Below the pieces are notes generated by a model. It saw only the letters and a program-made list of their open reading frames with translations, did no database searches and was not told the origin of the DNA. This document shows, piece after piece, positions 33,397 to 43,584 of a DNA stretch of 64,000 bases. Source of the DNA: Elusimicrobia bacterium GWA2_61_42 (GTDB taxonomy: Bacteria > Elusimicrobiota > Elusimicrobia > Elusimicrobiales > UBA9959); NCBI GenBank assembly GCA_001799615.1, contig MGTU01000029.1:1-64000 (forward strand), written 5' to 3'. Position 1 is the first letter of the stretch. Each line of letters begins with the position of its first letter. A program made the translations under genes and the position numbers.

Positions 33397-34674
33397 ATGT
33401 TAAGGAAAGTCGCCGCAGTGTTCGCAATAATCGCCTCGGTAGCAACCATGGTGTCCGCTGAAATAAGCTTCGACACCCGCAACTCCGCCACCCTGCAGCA
33501 GGAAATAGCCAATCTTGAACTGAGCGTCCCCGTGGCCGCCCCGGTAGAAGAAAAAGGCCTTTTCACCAAAGCCGACAAAGAATGGACCATCCTGGTCTTC
33601 ATCAACGCCAAGAACAACCTTGAGAAATACGGCCTGCTTGACGTCAACGAGATGGAGAAGATCGGTTCCTCCGACAAAGTTAACATTGTAGTGGAGATGG
33701 GCCGCATAAACGGCTACGCCACCAATGACGGCGACTGGAAGACCACCCGCCGCTTCCTTGTAAAGAAAGATAATGACTTCACCAAGATAACCTCTCCCGT
33801 GCTTGCCGAACTGGGCAAAACCGACATGGGCGACTACAAAAGCCTCGTAGCTTTCGTAAAATGGGCCAAAACGGCCTACCCGGCCAAGAAATACGCCCTG
33901 ATAGTGTGGAACCACGGCTCCGGCTGGGACAAAGCCCGCGCCATGAACGTCACCAAGGGTATTTCGTACGACGACGAGACCGGCAACCACATGAGCACCC
34001 CCCAGCTGGGCCTCGCGCTCAAAGAAATGGGCGGCGTGAACGTGTACGGCTCGGACGCCTGCCTGATGCAGATGCCCGAAGTGACCTACGAACTTAAGGA
34101 TTACACCGAATACATAGTGGGTTCCGAAGAGACCGAACCCGGCGACGGCTACACCTACGACCTGTTCGTCGGCCCCGTGGTGGCCAGGCCCACCATGACC
34201 CCGGCTGAACTGGGCAAAGTGGCTGTGGACGGCTACAGCGACCATTACCAGAGCATCGGCCAGGGTTCTACCCAGAGCCTGATGAAGTCCGCGGCCCAGG
34301 ACGGCTTTGTGCCCCTGGTGAACGCCTTCGTTACGGCCGCGATAGCCTCCGGCGAGAAAGCCCTGGTGAAAACCGCGGCCTCCTCGGCCCAGAGCTACGC
34401 CGTGTACGACAATAAGGACCTCGGCCACTTCCTGACGCTTTACTCCGCTTCTACCAAGAGCGCGGACGTGAAAGCCAAGGCTGGCGCGCTTAAGGCCTAC
34501 CTGAACGGCACCCTGATAACGCATAACCGCGTTAACAGCGAGTTCGCCAATGGCAATACCCAGGGTCTGGCCGTGTACCTGCCCGGTTATTCCTTCAACT
34601 CCGACTACAATGAGCTGGCCTGGGCCAAAGCCGCCCAGTGGGACGAGCTCATTAAGTGGTACCAGGCGAAATAA
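33397..34674 (+). CDS. Secreted clostripain-family (C11) cysteine protease 1
   Basis: A 425-residue protein. The start at 33397 has GGGAGGAAG upstream and gives a signal peptide (cleavage near V-S-A-E, residue 22). The C11 core begins at E-W-T-I-L-V-F-I-N-A-K-N-N-L. The catalytic dyad is His173 in I-V-W-N-H-G-S-G-W and Cys222 in Y-G-S-D-A-C-L-M-Q-M. Between them lies G-I-S-Y-D-D-E-T-G-N-H, and after it G-S-E-E-T-E-P-G-D-G-Y-T-Y. C11 enzymes cleave after Arg or Lys and often need autocleavage. The stretch before the core (L-Q-Q-E-I-A-N-L-E-L-S-V-P-V) recurs in its paralogues and may be a propeptide. First of three tandem copies, each with its own terminator. Confidence 0.9.
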   Translation: MLRKVAAVFAIIASVATMVSAEISFDTRNSATLQQEIANLELSVPVAAPVEEKGLFTKADKEWTILVFINAKNNLEKYGLLDVNEMEKIGSSDKVNIVVEMGRINGYATNDGDWKTTRRFLVKKDNDFTKITSPVLAELGKTDMGDYKSLVAFVKWAKTAYPAKKYALIVWNHGSGWDKARAMNVTKGISYDDETGNHMSTPQLGLALKEMGGVNVYGSDACLMQMPEVTYELKDYTEYIVGSEETEPGDGYTYDLFVGPVVARPTMTPAELGKVAVDGYSDHYQSIGQGSTQSLMKSAAQDGFVPLVNAFVTAAIASGEKALVKTAASSAQSYAVYDNKDLGHFLTLYSASTKSADVKAKAGALKAYLNGTLITHNRVNSEFANGNTQGLAVYLPGYSFNSDYNELAWAKAAQWDELIKWYQAK

Positions 34675-34692
34675 GCGGTTAATTCGCTGACG

Positions 34693-34727
34693 GAAGGGCC
34701 GGCCTCAAAGCCGGCCCTTCTTTATTT
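34693..34727 (+). terminator. Intrinsic terminator
   Basis: An 11-bp perfect stem (GAAGGGCCGGC / GCCGGCCCTTC) with a 6-base loop and TTTATTTAT after it closes clostripain gene 1. Confidence 0.9.
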
Positions 34728-34849
34728 ATAAGGAATGGCGCCGGCCCAAAGGGCCCAGGGCCGCCTGGGTCCCAGGTCCCTTGTGGAAAACTGACAGGAG
34801 GGTAAACTATATTATGTCCAACACCGCTCGCGAGATTACGGAGGTTTCC

Positions 34850-36178
34850 ATGATACGCAAAATATCCCTGTCGGCCGTGGCCGTGTCCATGTTCGCTTCG
34901 CTGGTTTCCGCCGACGTCAACTTCGACAAGGGCGGTTTCGATCTTAAGGAAGAGATCTCCAATATGGAAGTGGTCGTGCCCGAGCCCGCCCAGGACAAGG
35001 GCGTCATCCTCGACTGGCTGTTCGGCAAGAAGCCCCAGCCCGCCAAGGCCCCGGCCGAGTGGACCATCATGGTTTTCTCCAGCGCCAAGAACGACCTGGA
35101 GCCCTACCTGCTCAAGGACCTCAACGAAATGGAGATGATAGGCTCGAGCGCCAAGGTAAACATCGTGGCCGAAGTGGGCCGCATAGACGGCTACGACGAT
35201 TCCGACGGCGACTGGAAAGGCGTGCGCCGCTACCTGATCACCAAGGACAGCGACAAGACCAAGATGGGCTCCAAAATGCTGCAGGATATGGGCATGACCG
35301 ACATGGGCGACTATAAGAACCTGGCCGCCTTCGGCAAATGGGCCAAGGCCGCCTATCCCGCCAAACGCTATATGCTGATAGTTTCCAACCACGGTTCCGG
35401 CTGGGAGAAAGGCCTGGCCAAGATCCGCATCGCCAAGGGCATCTCCTATGACGAGCAGAGCGGCAACCACATCAACACCCCGCAGCTGGGCCTGGCGCTT
35501 AAAGAGATCGGCAAGCTGGACGTGTTCAGCACCGACGCCTGCCTGATGCAGATGGCCGAAGTGGTCTATGAGATCAAAGATTCCGCGGACTATATCGTGG
35601 GCTCCGAAGAGACCGAGCCCGGCGACGGCTACACCTACAATACCTTCCTCGGGCCCGTGGTGGCCAAACCGACCATGACCCCCATGGAAGTGGCCAAGCA
35701 GACCGTTAACGCCTACGCCGACCATTACGACGCTATCGACCAGGGCCACACCCAGAGCCTGGCCAAGGCCTCCGCCGCGAACAAGCTGCTGACCGTGACC
35801 AACGCCTTCGTGGACGCCCTGATGACCTCCGGCGATAAAGCCCTGGCCAAGAGCTCCCGCGACGCCGCCGTCAACTTCGCCATGGACGAGAACCGCGACC
35901 TTTACGACTTCACCCGCCTGGTGGTGGCGGGCACCAAGAGCGACGATGTGAAGCTCAAGGGCCAGGCCCTGATGAACTTCATCACCGGCGAACTGGTGCT
36001 GCTCAACCGCGCCCGCGACGCTAAGGCCAGCTACTGGAGCGACGCCAAGCCTTACACCCTTGCCAAGGGTATGGCCGCCTACTTCCCCAATTCCACCCTG
36101 GGCGACGGCTACAATGAACTGGCGTGGGCCAAAGCCTCCCGCTGGGACGAGTTCGTGCTCTGGATCAACCAGCGCTGA
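34850..36178 (+). CDS. Secreted clostripain-family (C11) cysteine protease 2
   Basis: A 442-residue paralogue with ACGGAGG before the ATG at 34850. Signal peptide to about residue 21 (L-V-S-A-D). The pre-core motif is L-K-E-E-I-S-N-M-E-V-V-V-P-E-P-A, then an extra Lys/Pro segment (D-W-L-F-G-K-K-P-Q-P) not found in the other two. Catalytic His181 in V-S-N-H-G-S-G-W and Cys231 in F-S-T-D-A-C-L-M-Q-M. Other conserved features (G-I-S-Y-D-E, E-E-T-E-P-G-D-G-Y-T-Y, final E-L-A-W-A-K-A-S-R-W-D-E-F) are intact. A TATATT box sits just upstream of an alternative ATG at 34814. It appears separately transcribed between terminators. Confidence 0.9.
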   Translation: MIRKISLSAVAVSMFASLVSADVNFDKGGFDLKEEISNMEVVVPEPAQDKGVILDWLFGKKPQPAKAPAEWTIMVFSSAKNDLEPYLLKDLNEMEMIGSSAKVNIVAEVGRIDGYDDSDGDWKGVRRYLITKDSDKTKMGSKMLQDMGMTDMGDYKNLAAFGKWAKAAYPAKRYMLIVSNHGSGWEKGLAKIRIAKGISYDEQSGNHINTPQLGLALKEIGKLDVFSTDACLMQMAEVVYEIKDSADYIVGSEETEPGDGYTYNTFLGPVVAKPTMTPMEVAKQTVNAYADHYDAIDQGHTQSLAKASAANKLLTVTNAFVDALMTSGDKALAKSSRDAAVNFAMDENRDLYDFTRLVVAGTKSDDVKLKGQALMNFITGELVLLNRARDAKASYWSDAKPYTLAKGMAAYFPNSTLGDGYNELAWAKASRWDEFVLWINQR

Positions 36179-36197
36179 ACGGCTACTGGTTCAAGAG

Positions 36198-36229
36198 AGG
36201 GCCGGCTTAACCGCCGGCCCTTTTTTTTA
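36198..36229 (+). terminator. Intrinsic terminator
   Basis: AGGGCCGGC / GCCGGCCCT stem with a 6-base loop and a run of nine T closes clostripain gene 2. Confidence 0.92.
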
Positions 36230-36309
36230 TTGAATTGCGCGGGCAAATTTAATAATCTTGAGGGAGTTAACCCTGTTGGGGCCCTTTTCGGGCCGATGAG
36301 AGGAACTAA

Positions 36310-37593
36310 ATGATAAAAAAACTGACATTAGCGGCGCTTGCCCTGTCTTTTTCCGCCCAGTTCGCCCTGGCGGGAGTGGATTTCGACAGCGGCAAGGCCT
36401 TTAACCTGCAGGACGAGCTGGCCAGGCTCGAACTCCCTGTGCCCGCGCCCTCGGCCGACAAAGCCGCCCGCCCGGACAAAGAATGGACCATAATGGTTTT
36501 TATCAACGCCAAGAACAACCTTGAGCGCTTCGGCCTCAAGGACCTGAACGAGATGGAAATGATAGGTTCCGGAGATAAATACAACGTGGTGGTCGAGCTG
36601 GCCCGCATAAAGGGCTTCGACGCCTCCGAAGGCGACTGGCAGACTTCCCGCCGCTATCTGGTTCAGAAGGACGCGGATTTTAATAAAGTCACCTCCCCCG
36701 TGGTGGAAGAGCTCGCCAAGGCGGACATGGGCGACTATAAGCACCTGGTCGACTTCGCCAAGTGGGCCAAGGCCAAATACCCCGCCAAGAAGTACATGCT
36801 GATCGTGTGGAACCACGGCGCGGGCTGGATAAAGACCCCGCTGCGCGTCAACAGGGGTATTTCCTACGACGACGAAACCGGCAACCACATGACCACCCCC
36901 CAGCTGGGCCTGGCCCTCAAGGAAATGGGCGGCGTGGACGTGTACGGTTCCGACGCCTGCCTGATGCAGATGGCCGAGGTGATCTACGAGCTTAAGGACC
37001 ACGCGGCCTACATAGTGGGTTCCGAGGAAACCGAGCCCGGCGACGGCTACACCTATAACGACCTGCTGGCCCCCCTGTTCGCCAAACAGAACATGGGCCC
37101 CGCGGAGCTCGCCAAGACGGCGGTCGACGCCTACGCCGACCATTACCAGGCCCGGGAAGAGGCCTCCACCCAGAGCTATGTCAGGACCACCGCTATCGGC
37201 GGCTTCCTGGACGCCTCCAACGCCTTCGCCTTCGCGCTGACGCAGGCGGGGGAAAAAGAGCTGGCCAAAAAAGCCATGGACGGGGCGCAGAGCTACGCCT
37301 ATCCCGAGAACAAGGACCTTTACCACTTCGCCCAGCTGGTGGCGGCCGAGACCAAAAGCGCCGAAGTAAAGGCGAAGGCCGAAGCCCTGATGAACTATAT
37401 AAAGGTCAGGCTGGTGGCGCATAACCGCACCACCAACAGCGACGGCGGCTGGTACGGTCCCGTCAGTTACGACAACTCCCACGGCATAGCGGCTTATCTG
37501 CCCGGCACCAGCGCGCCGGCGCATTACGCCGAACTGGCCTGGGCCAAGTACTCCAACTGGGACGAGTTCATCTCCTGGCTGGCCCTGCCGTAA
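36310..37593 (+). CDS. Secreted clostripain-family (C11) cysteine protease 3
   Basis: A 427-residue paralogue (GAGAGGAAC before the ATG). Signal peptide cleaved near A-L-A-G (21). Pre-core motif L-Q-D-E-L-A-R-L-E-L-P-V-P-A-P at 33-47. Catalytic His169 in V-W-N-H-G-A-G-W and Cys217 in Y-G-S-D-A-C-L-M-Q-M. It is closer to copy 1 than to copy 2 in the core (shared F-I-N-A-K-N-N-L-E and K-E-M-G-G-V). The end N-S-H-G-I-A-A-Y-L-P matches the decayed copy at 6.8 kb best. The upstream gap has GGGGCCCTTTTCGGGCC, similar to the blocks before copy 1. Confidence 0.9.
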   Translation: MIKKLTLAALALSFSAQFALAGVDFDSGKAFNLQDELARLELPVPAPSADKAARPDKEWTIMVFINAKNNLERFGLKDLNEMEMIGSGDKYNVVVELARIKGFDASEGDWQTSRRYLVQKDADFNKVTSPVVEELAKADMGDYKHLVDFAKWAKAKYPAKKYMLIVWNHGAGWIKTPLRVNRGISYDDETGNHMTTPQLGLALKEMGGVDVYGSDACLMQMAEVIYELKDHAAYIVGSEETEPGDGYTYNDLLAPLFAKQNMGPAELAKTAVDAYADHYQAREEASTQSYVRTTAIGGFLDASNAFAFALTQAGEKELAKKAMDGAQSYAYPENKDLYHFAQLVAAETKSAEVKAKAEALMNYIKVRLVAHNRTTNSDGGWYGPVSYDNSHGIAAYLPGTSAPAHYAELAWAKYSNWDEFISWLALP

Positions 37594-37615
37594 GCTGAAT
37601 TAAAGCCGCAAAAAA

Positions 37616-37650
37616 AAGAGCCGTCCGCTTTAAAAGCGGACGGCTCTTCT
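37616..37650. terminator. Bidirectional terminator
   Basis: AAGAGCCGTCCGCTTT and its complement around a single base. The minus strand runs into eight T after the decarboxylase gene; the + strand has CTGTTT after clostripain gene 3. Confidence 0.92.
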
Positions 37651-37664
37651 GTTTAACGCGCCTG

Positions 37665-38597
<933 letters not shown>

Positions 38598-38675
38598 GAA
38601 ATTCTCCTTGAAAAAGAGGCCAGGCCGCCGGGCCTTTACAGCGCCCTCCGCCTGGCCTCTGCCCGTCCTGCCGGC

Positions 38676-40007
38676 CTAAGGCCGGCCGACGGATTTGTAA
38701 GTCCAGCCCAGGCCGCGCATTTTGGCCGGCTCGTAAAGGTTGCGGCCGTCCACCATGATGGGATGCTTTACCGCGGCCAGCAGCTTCTTCTGGTCGAGCT
38801 TGCCGAATTCCTTCCATTCCGTCACCAGGGCCACGCAATCCGCGTCTTTGACGCAGTCGTAGGCGTCCTTGGCGAAATAAATACCCTTTATGCACTTTTT
38901 GGCGTTCTCCTGCGAGATGGGGTCGTAGCCGCGCACCTTGGCGCCGCGCTTGAGGAGCTCCCGCACGATGTCGATGGAGGGGGCGAAGCGCATGTCGTCG
39001 GTCTCGGGCTTGAAGGCCAGGCCCAGCAGCGCTATGGTCTTGCCTTCCAGGTTCCAAAGCTCTTCTTCGAGCTTCCTGACCAGCCACATTTTCTGGCCCT
39101 CGTTGATGTCCTTGACGTTCTTGAGCAGGGCGAAGTCGTAGCCGACCTGGGCGCTCAGCCAGTAGAAGGCTTCCAGGTCCTTGGGGAAACAGAAGCCGCC
39201 GAAGCCGATGCCGGCCTTGAGGAAGGAGGCGCCTATGCGCTTGTCCAGCCCCATGCCGCGGGCGACGTCTTCCACGTTGGCGCCGGTCTTCTCGCAGACG
39301 TTGGCCACCGCGTTGATGAAGGAGATCTTGGTGGACAGGAACGAATTGGAGGCGTGCTTTATCAGCTCCGCGCTCTTTACGCTGGTGATCACGATAGGCG
39401 CGCCCTTCATGGGTTTGTACACGCGGCGCATCAGCTCCTCGGCCTGTTTGGAGGCTACGCCCACCACCACGCGGTCGGGCTTCAGGAAGTCCCACACGGC
39501 GGTGCCTTCGCGCAGGAACTCCGGGTTGGAGGCCACGTCGAAGGGCAGGTGGTTCTTGTTGTTGCGCTTCATCGTCTTGCTGATCCAGTCGCAGGTGGCC
39601 ACCGGCACCGTGGATTTCTCCACGACCACCGTGTAGTCGGTCATGTTTTTGGCCACGTCCTCGGAAACCTTCTCTATGGCGGACAGGTCGGCCGAGCCGT
39701 CCTCGCGGGGCGGCGTGCCCACGGCGATGAACACGGCTTCGGCGCGGTGCCCGTCGTGATGCATGCCTTCCTTGACGGAATTGGCGAAGTGCAGGCGCCC
39801 GGCCTTCACGTTCTTCTTTACCACGCGCTCCAGGTCGTCCTCGTAGATCGGCATCACGCCTTTCTCCAGCAGCTTGATCTTGGCGGGATCGTTGTCCACG
39901 CAGACCACGCGGTGGCCCAGTTCGGCCAGGCACGCTCCGCTGACCAGGCCGACGTAGCCGGCGCCCACCATGCAGATGTTAACTTTGTCGTTTTTCTTCT
40001 GTTTCAT
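38676..40007 (-). CDS. ugd: UDP-glucose 6-dehydrogenase
   Basis: A 443-residue enzyme of the usual length. It has the N-terminal Rossmann motif G-A-G-Y-V-G-L-V-S-G, E-K-S-T-V-P-V in the first domain, N-P-E-F-L-R-E-G, the substrate-binding K-H-A-S-N-S-F-L-S-T-K and catalytic Cys273 in G-F-G-G-F-C-F-P-K-D. It oxidises UDP-glucose twice with NAD to UDP-glucuronate. GGGAG lies before the ATG. Same strand as the decarboxylase, separated by about 80 bases. Confidence 0.95.
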   Translation of the reverse strand: MKQKKNDKVNICMVGAGYVGLVSGACLAELGHRVVCVDNDPAKIKLLEKGVMPIYEDDLERVVKKNVKAGRLHFANSVKEGMHHDGHRAEAVFIAVGTPPREDGSADLSAIEKVSEDVAKNMTDYTVVVEKSTVPVATCDWISKTMKRNNKNHLPFDVASNPEFLREGTAVWDFLKPDRVVVGVASKQAEELMRRVYKPMKGAPIVITSVKSAELIKHASNSFLSTKISFINAVANVCEKTGANVEDVARGMGLDKRIGASFLKAGIGFGGFCFPKDLEAFYWLSAQVGYDFALLKNVKDINEGQKMWLVRKLEEELWNLEGKTIALLGLAFKPETDDMRFAPSIDIVRELLKRGAKVRGYDPISQENAKKCIKGIYFAKDAYDCVKDADCVALVTEWKEFGKLDQKKLLAAVKHPIMVDGRNLYEPAKMRGLGWTYKSVGRP

Positions 40008-40032
40008 CGGTGAATTCTCCCGGGGCGTCAGG

Positions 40033-41523
40033 TCAGGCCTGCTCTTTGGCGGGCGCCGCCGCCGCGCTGCCGGCCGGCGCGCACGCTTCCGAGCCCTGCT
40101 CGGGCTCTATCTCGTGGGCCTTGGCCAGTTCGCAGGAGCGTTTCTTTTCGGAGCGGCCTATGAAGTAGATGGCTATGAACATCAGCACCAGGCCTACCCA
40201 GTCTTCGGTCTTGGGCATTTTCTGGTTGGGTATCAGCCAGAAGACGAACAGCGTGGCCACGGTGCCGGCTATCAGCGAGGTCAGGCGGTTGACCAGGCCG
40301 GCGAAGGTGGCGGTGCGGCCTTTGAACATGAACAGGAACACGGAGAAGAAGGCCGCCAGGCCGAAAGGCAGGCCGGAGAACATGATGAGCTTCCAGCGGT
40401 CCGGGGAGTGCTTGAAGGCGTTGGAGAACTGGAACCCGAAAGAACGCGTCACGTCTTTTACGGGCTTGTCGAGGGCGGCGGCGGCGGCGGCCAGGTCCTC
40501 GGCTTTGGTTTTTTTGGCGGCCAGGAGGGCCGAGGCGGCGGCAAGGGACTCTTCAGCCTGGGTGCGCTGCGCCGGGGTGAACTTGGAGGTGTCGGAGGCC
40601 AGCAGGCTTTCCGTCTTCTGCATGGAAGCGCTCAGCGCCTCGCGCTCGGGCGAGACGGCCGCCTGCGCGGCCACCGGGGCGATGGAGGGCGTGAACGGCA
40701 TCTCGGCCGGCTTGTTGACCACATGGAAGAAAATAAGACCGGAGATGACCAGCGTAGAGAAGGAAGTCACCTGCTCGATGGCGAAGAAGCCCTTGGTGTC
40801 GTAGATGGCGCCCTTGGGCCTGGTGTTCTTGTAATAATTCATGATGTAGATGCGGATGGTGTAGGCGATGAGGTAGAAGGTGAGGATGGTCATCGCGGCC
40901 GCATTGCCCAGGAAGTCGAAGTTGGCCTTGTCTATTACGAAAAGGGCCTGGAGGAAGGCGCCGGCGCCGGAGGCCTGGGCCGCCGCGGCCGCGCCCTTGA
41001 AGTTGAGCATCTGCAGCGCCACCGCGCCCAGCGCGATGACCACGGCCACGTTCTCTTCCCAGTAAACCTTCTTGGTCAGGATGCCCTGGCGGATCTGCGC
41101 CTCGTCGATGATGCGGCTGATGACGATGATGCTGGCGCGCATGATGATCATGGCGACCATCACGGAGATGGGCAGGGTGTACATCAGCGTGGTGGTGGGG
41201 ATGACGATGGCGGTGCAGATGCCGGAGGGAATGATGTAGAGGAATTCGCGCGGCATGGAGATGCCGAGCACCTTGGTGTAGGTGGTGGACTTGAACTTGT
41301 ACCAGCCCAGCAGCAGCACCACGCAGGTAGGGATGAGCATGCTGCCCATGGTGTTGAAGACGGTATAGGTGGTGCCGCCCACGCCCAGCACTTTGTCGAA
41401 ATATTTAGGCAGGAAACCCGTGATCACGTAAAGGCCGAAGTAGCCGAACGCGAGCTGCAGCAGCCTTTCGGTGGTGCCCTCGTGGGTTTTGCTCGTAAAA
41501 ACAGTTGTAAGCGTCTTTAACAT
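40033..41523 (-). CDS. Multi-pass membrane protein, DMT-transporter-like with insert
   Basis: A 496-residue protein from the ATG at 41521-41523 (GAGAGGGAA upstream); an upstream in-frame ATG lacks support. About ten hydrophobic segments are visible, in two halves separated by a hydrophilic, Ala/Glu/Lys-rich coiled insert (about 285-365), and a cytoplasmic tail rich in Ala and Glu. The order of helices recalls drug/metabolite transporters, a superfamily that includes nucleotide-sugar carriers, but no diagnostic motif is seen. Position just upstream of ugd on the same strand would suit transport of a sugar or lipid-linked product. Unassigned beyond membrane transporter. Confidence 0.5.
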   Translation of the reverse strand: MLKTLTTVFTSKTHEGTTERLLQLAFGYFGLYVITGFLPKYFDKVLGVGGTTYTVFNTMGSMLIPTCVVLLLGWYKFKSTTYTKVLGISMPREFLYIIPSGICTAIVIPTTTLMYTLPISVMVAMIIMRASIIVISRIIDEAQIRQGILTKKVYWEENVAVVIALGAVALQMLNFKGAAAAAQASGAGAFLQALFVIDKANFDFLGNAAAMTILTFYLIAYTIRIYIMNYYKNTRPKGAIYDTKGFFAIEQVTSFSTLVISGLIFFHVVNKPAEMPFTPSIAPVAAQAAVSPEREALSASMQKTESLLASDTSKFTPAQRTQAEESLAAASALLAAKKTKAEDLAAAAAALDKPVKDVTRSFGFQFSNAFKHSPDRWKLIMFSGLPFGLAAFFSVFLFMFKGRTATFAGLVNRLTSLIAGTVATLFVFWLIPNQKMPKTEDWVGLVLMFIAIYFIGRSEKKRSCELAKAHEIEPEQGSEACAPAGSAAAAPAKEQA

Positions 41524-41600
41524 GGATTCCCTCTCAACCTGAATATTTATTGATATCTTATAATTTTGCCGCCGCCGCCGCAATGACGGCGGGCAAGCGC

Positions 41601-43127
41601 CTAGCGGCGCAAAGCTTTGTCGGCCAGGGCCAGGCCGCCGTAGGCGGGCCGGTAGGAGGGGTCGGCGGCGGTGGCGGTAAGGAAAGCTTTGCGGGCCTCG
41701 GCCGGGCTGCCCAGCGCCAGCTGGGCCAGGCCCAGGTTGTTCCAGGCCATGGCGCTGCCGGGCTTGAGGAAAGCCGCTTTTTTCAGCAGCGGCAGCGCTT
41801 CGGCGGCGCGGCCGGCCGCGGCCAGGGCCGTGCCCAGGTTGTAAAGGGCGTCGGGGTTGGACGGGTTGACGGCCAGCACTTTTTTCAGGTAGTCCTGCGC
41901 GGGCGCCCAGCGGCCGCGCTCCAGCAGCGCCTCCGCCATGTTAAGGTTGGCTATTTCGTTGTCCGGATACTTTTGCAGCACGTCGGCCCAAAGGGTCTCG
42001 CTGGAGCGCCAGGTCTTAATTCTGCCCGCCGTCAGCGCGCCCGCGGTCAGCAGGCAGGCGAGCCACAGGACCGCCGGCGCGGCCAGGCGCGCCTTGCCCG
42101 CCCCCGCGCGCGGCGCCAGCGCGGCGCAGGCCGCGGCTATCAGGCCGGCCGCGGCCAGGTAAAGGTAGCGGTCGGCGCCCAGCGAAGGGCCTATGGGCAC
42201 CATCAGCGCGAAAGGCAGGATGTTCACCAGGAAGAACAGCAGGCCGAAAGCGGCGGTCCTGTCTTTTTTCACGGCCCAAAACAGCGCCCCGGCGTAAGCG
42301 GCGGCCGGCAGGGTGTAGAGCAGCGCGTGGGCCTTGAGCGCGGCCAGGGTGTCGGCGTAAGGGTACAGCGCCGAAAGGGCGGCCGGCCACAGCGTTTTCA
42401 GCAGGTAGAAGGAGAACAAGCCTGTAAAATTCCCGGTCAGCAGTTCGCCCCGGGCCCCTTGCGCCGCGGCCGCCACCAGCGTGAAGACCAGGGCCAGGCC
42501 GAGCAGGGCGGTCTTCTCGGCGATGTTCCCGCGGTCCAGCGGCCTGCTGTCGCGCCAGTCCAGCGCCAGTAAAGCCAGCGGCAGCGTTACCGCCGAAGCT
42601 TTGGAAAGCAGGGAGAGGAGGAAAAGCCCGAAGACGAGGACCGTCCAGCCCCGGCCTTCGCGCCGGCGCAGGTAGGCCAGCAGGGCGGCCAGGTAAAAGA
42701 AAGCGTAAAGCAGGTTCTTGCGCTCGGCTATCCAGGCGGCGGATTCCGCGTTCACCGGGTGCAGCGCCCAGAGCAGCGCCCCGGCCAGCGCGGGCCACTC
42801 GGCGCCCAGCAGCGAGGCCAGCAGCAGGAAGACCAGTACGGAGTTCAGGGCGTGCAGCAGCAGGTTGCCGGCGTGGTGGACGGCGGCTTTTTCCCCGAAG
42901 GCGGCGGTCTCCAGGGCCAGCGAAAGATCGGTAAGCGGGTGGTAGTTGGCCAGGCGCGTGGAGGTGAAGGTTTTAGCGGCGGAGGCCGCGGTTAAATTTT
43001 GGACTACGGGGTTCTTATAGGTGGAGTAGGGGTCGTCCCAATTAGTATAGCCGGCCTTGAGGACCGGGTAGTAGACGCTTAGAACGGGGAGCAGGAGCAG
43101 CAGCAGGAGGAGCGGGCGGCGCCTCAT
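41601..43127 (-). CDS. TMTC/GT-C-like membrane protein with C-terminal TPRs
   Basis: A 508-residue protein with about ten N-terminal membrane helices and roughly four TPRs from residue 385 on (I-A-N-L-N-M-A-E-A-L-L-E-R-G; A-L-Y-N-L-G-T-A-L-A-A-A-G; A-W-N-N-L-G-L-A-Q-L). The first loop has the family signature T-N-W-D-D-P-Y, Y-H-P-L-T-D-L-S-L and H-H-A-G-N-L-L-L-H-A-L-N. In this fold class (C-type glycosyltransferase, eukaryotic TMTC O-mannosyltransferases), the Asp pair in the first loop is catalytic. Bacterial members may glycosylate exported proteins, but this is not shown. It lies next to nucleotide-sugar genes and three bases from a receiver gene. Confidence 0.75.
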   Translation of the reverse strand: MRRRPLLLLLLLLPVLSVYYPVLKAGYTNWDDPYSTYKNPVVQNLTAASAAKTFTSTRLANYHPLTDLSLALETAAFGEKAAVHHAGNLLLHALNSVLVFLLLASLLGAEWPALAGALLWALHPVNAESAAWIAERKNLLYAFFYLAALLAYLRRREGRGWTVLVFGLFLLSLLSKASAVTLPLALLALDWRDSRPLDRGNIAEKTALLGLALVFTLVAAAAQGARGELLTGNFTGLFSFYLLKTLWPAALSALYPYADTLAALKAHALLYTLPAAAYAGALFWAVKKDRTAAFGLLFFLVNILPFALMVPIGPSLGADRYLYLAAAGLIAAACAALAPRAGAGKARLAAPAVLWLACLLTAGALTAGRIKTWRSSETLWADVLQKYPDNEIANLNMAEALLERGRWAPAQDYLKKVLAVNPSNPDALYNLGTALAAAGRAAEALPLLKKAAFLKPGSAMAWNNLGLAQLALGSPAEARKAFLTATAADPSYRPAYGGLALADKALRR

Positions 43128-43130
43128 GCG

Positions 43131-43547
43131 CTAGGGCTTGGGGGCCCGCTTGCGGGAAAGCTCGGCGGCTTTTTTTATCTTGGCCACCAGCGTTTCCAGG
43201 TCAAAGGGTTTTACCAGGTAATCCATCGCGCCGAAGAGCAGGGCGTCGTTGAGGGTGGCGGCGTCGTTGAGGCCGCTGACGGCGATGATGGGGATGTGGG
43301 CGGCGGCGTCCTTGGAGCGGATGTCGCCCATCAGGCTGATGCCGTCCACGCCGGGCATCATGATGTCCATCAGGATCACGTCGGGCATCGCGGCCAGCTT
43401 GGCCTCGGAAAAGAATTCGCGGGCTTTTTTGGGGTCGCAGAAGCTCATTACTTCCATGCCGGCGGAAGCCAGGCCGGTCTCGTAGATCTCGAGAATGGTC
43501 TCGTCATCGTCCACCGCGGCCACTTTTATGCGAGGTTCGTCTGCCAT
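43131..43547 (-). CDS. Stand-alone receiver protein
   Basis: A 138-residue receiver with D-D-D at 13-15, Asp61 in V-I-L-M-D-I-M-M-P-G-V-D-G, Ser in A-V-S-G and Lys in L-V-K-P-F. No output domain; Lys/Arg-rich C-terminus. Its ATG is six bases after a TAGAAT box, so the transcript is probably leaderless. The membrane TPR gene follows after three bases and should be cotranscribed. Confidence 0.9.
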   Translation of the reverse strand: MADEPRIKVAAVDDDETILEIYETGLASAGMEVMSFCDPKKAREFFSEAKLAAMPDVILMDIMMPGVDGISLMGDIRSKDAAAHIPIIAVSGLNDAATLNDALLFGAMDYLVKPFDLETLVAKIKKAAELSRKRAPKP

Positions 43548-43553
43548 AGGATT

Positions 43554-43559
43554 ATTCTA
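43554..43559 (-). promoter_or_regulatory. -10 box TAGAAT, leaderless start
   Basis: TAGAAT on the minus strand with AATCCT between it and the ATG. A start point about seven bases downstream of the box would fall on the A of ATG. Confidence 0.5.
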
Positions 43560-43584
43560 ACAAAATTTTAGCCGCGGCAAACGC

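Noticed and set aside
38763-40013. Long + strand open frame opposite ugd
   Set aside because: Shadow of the dehydrogenase gene; low-complexity His/Gly/Val composition and no start signal.
39970-41520. Long + strand open frame opposite the membrane protein gene
   Set aside because: Gly/His/Asp-rich shadow; the minus strand frame has regular membrane helices and a ribosome-binding site.
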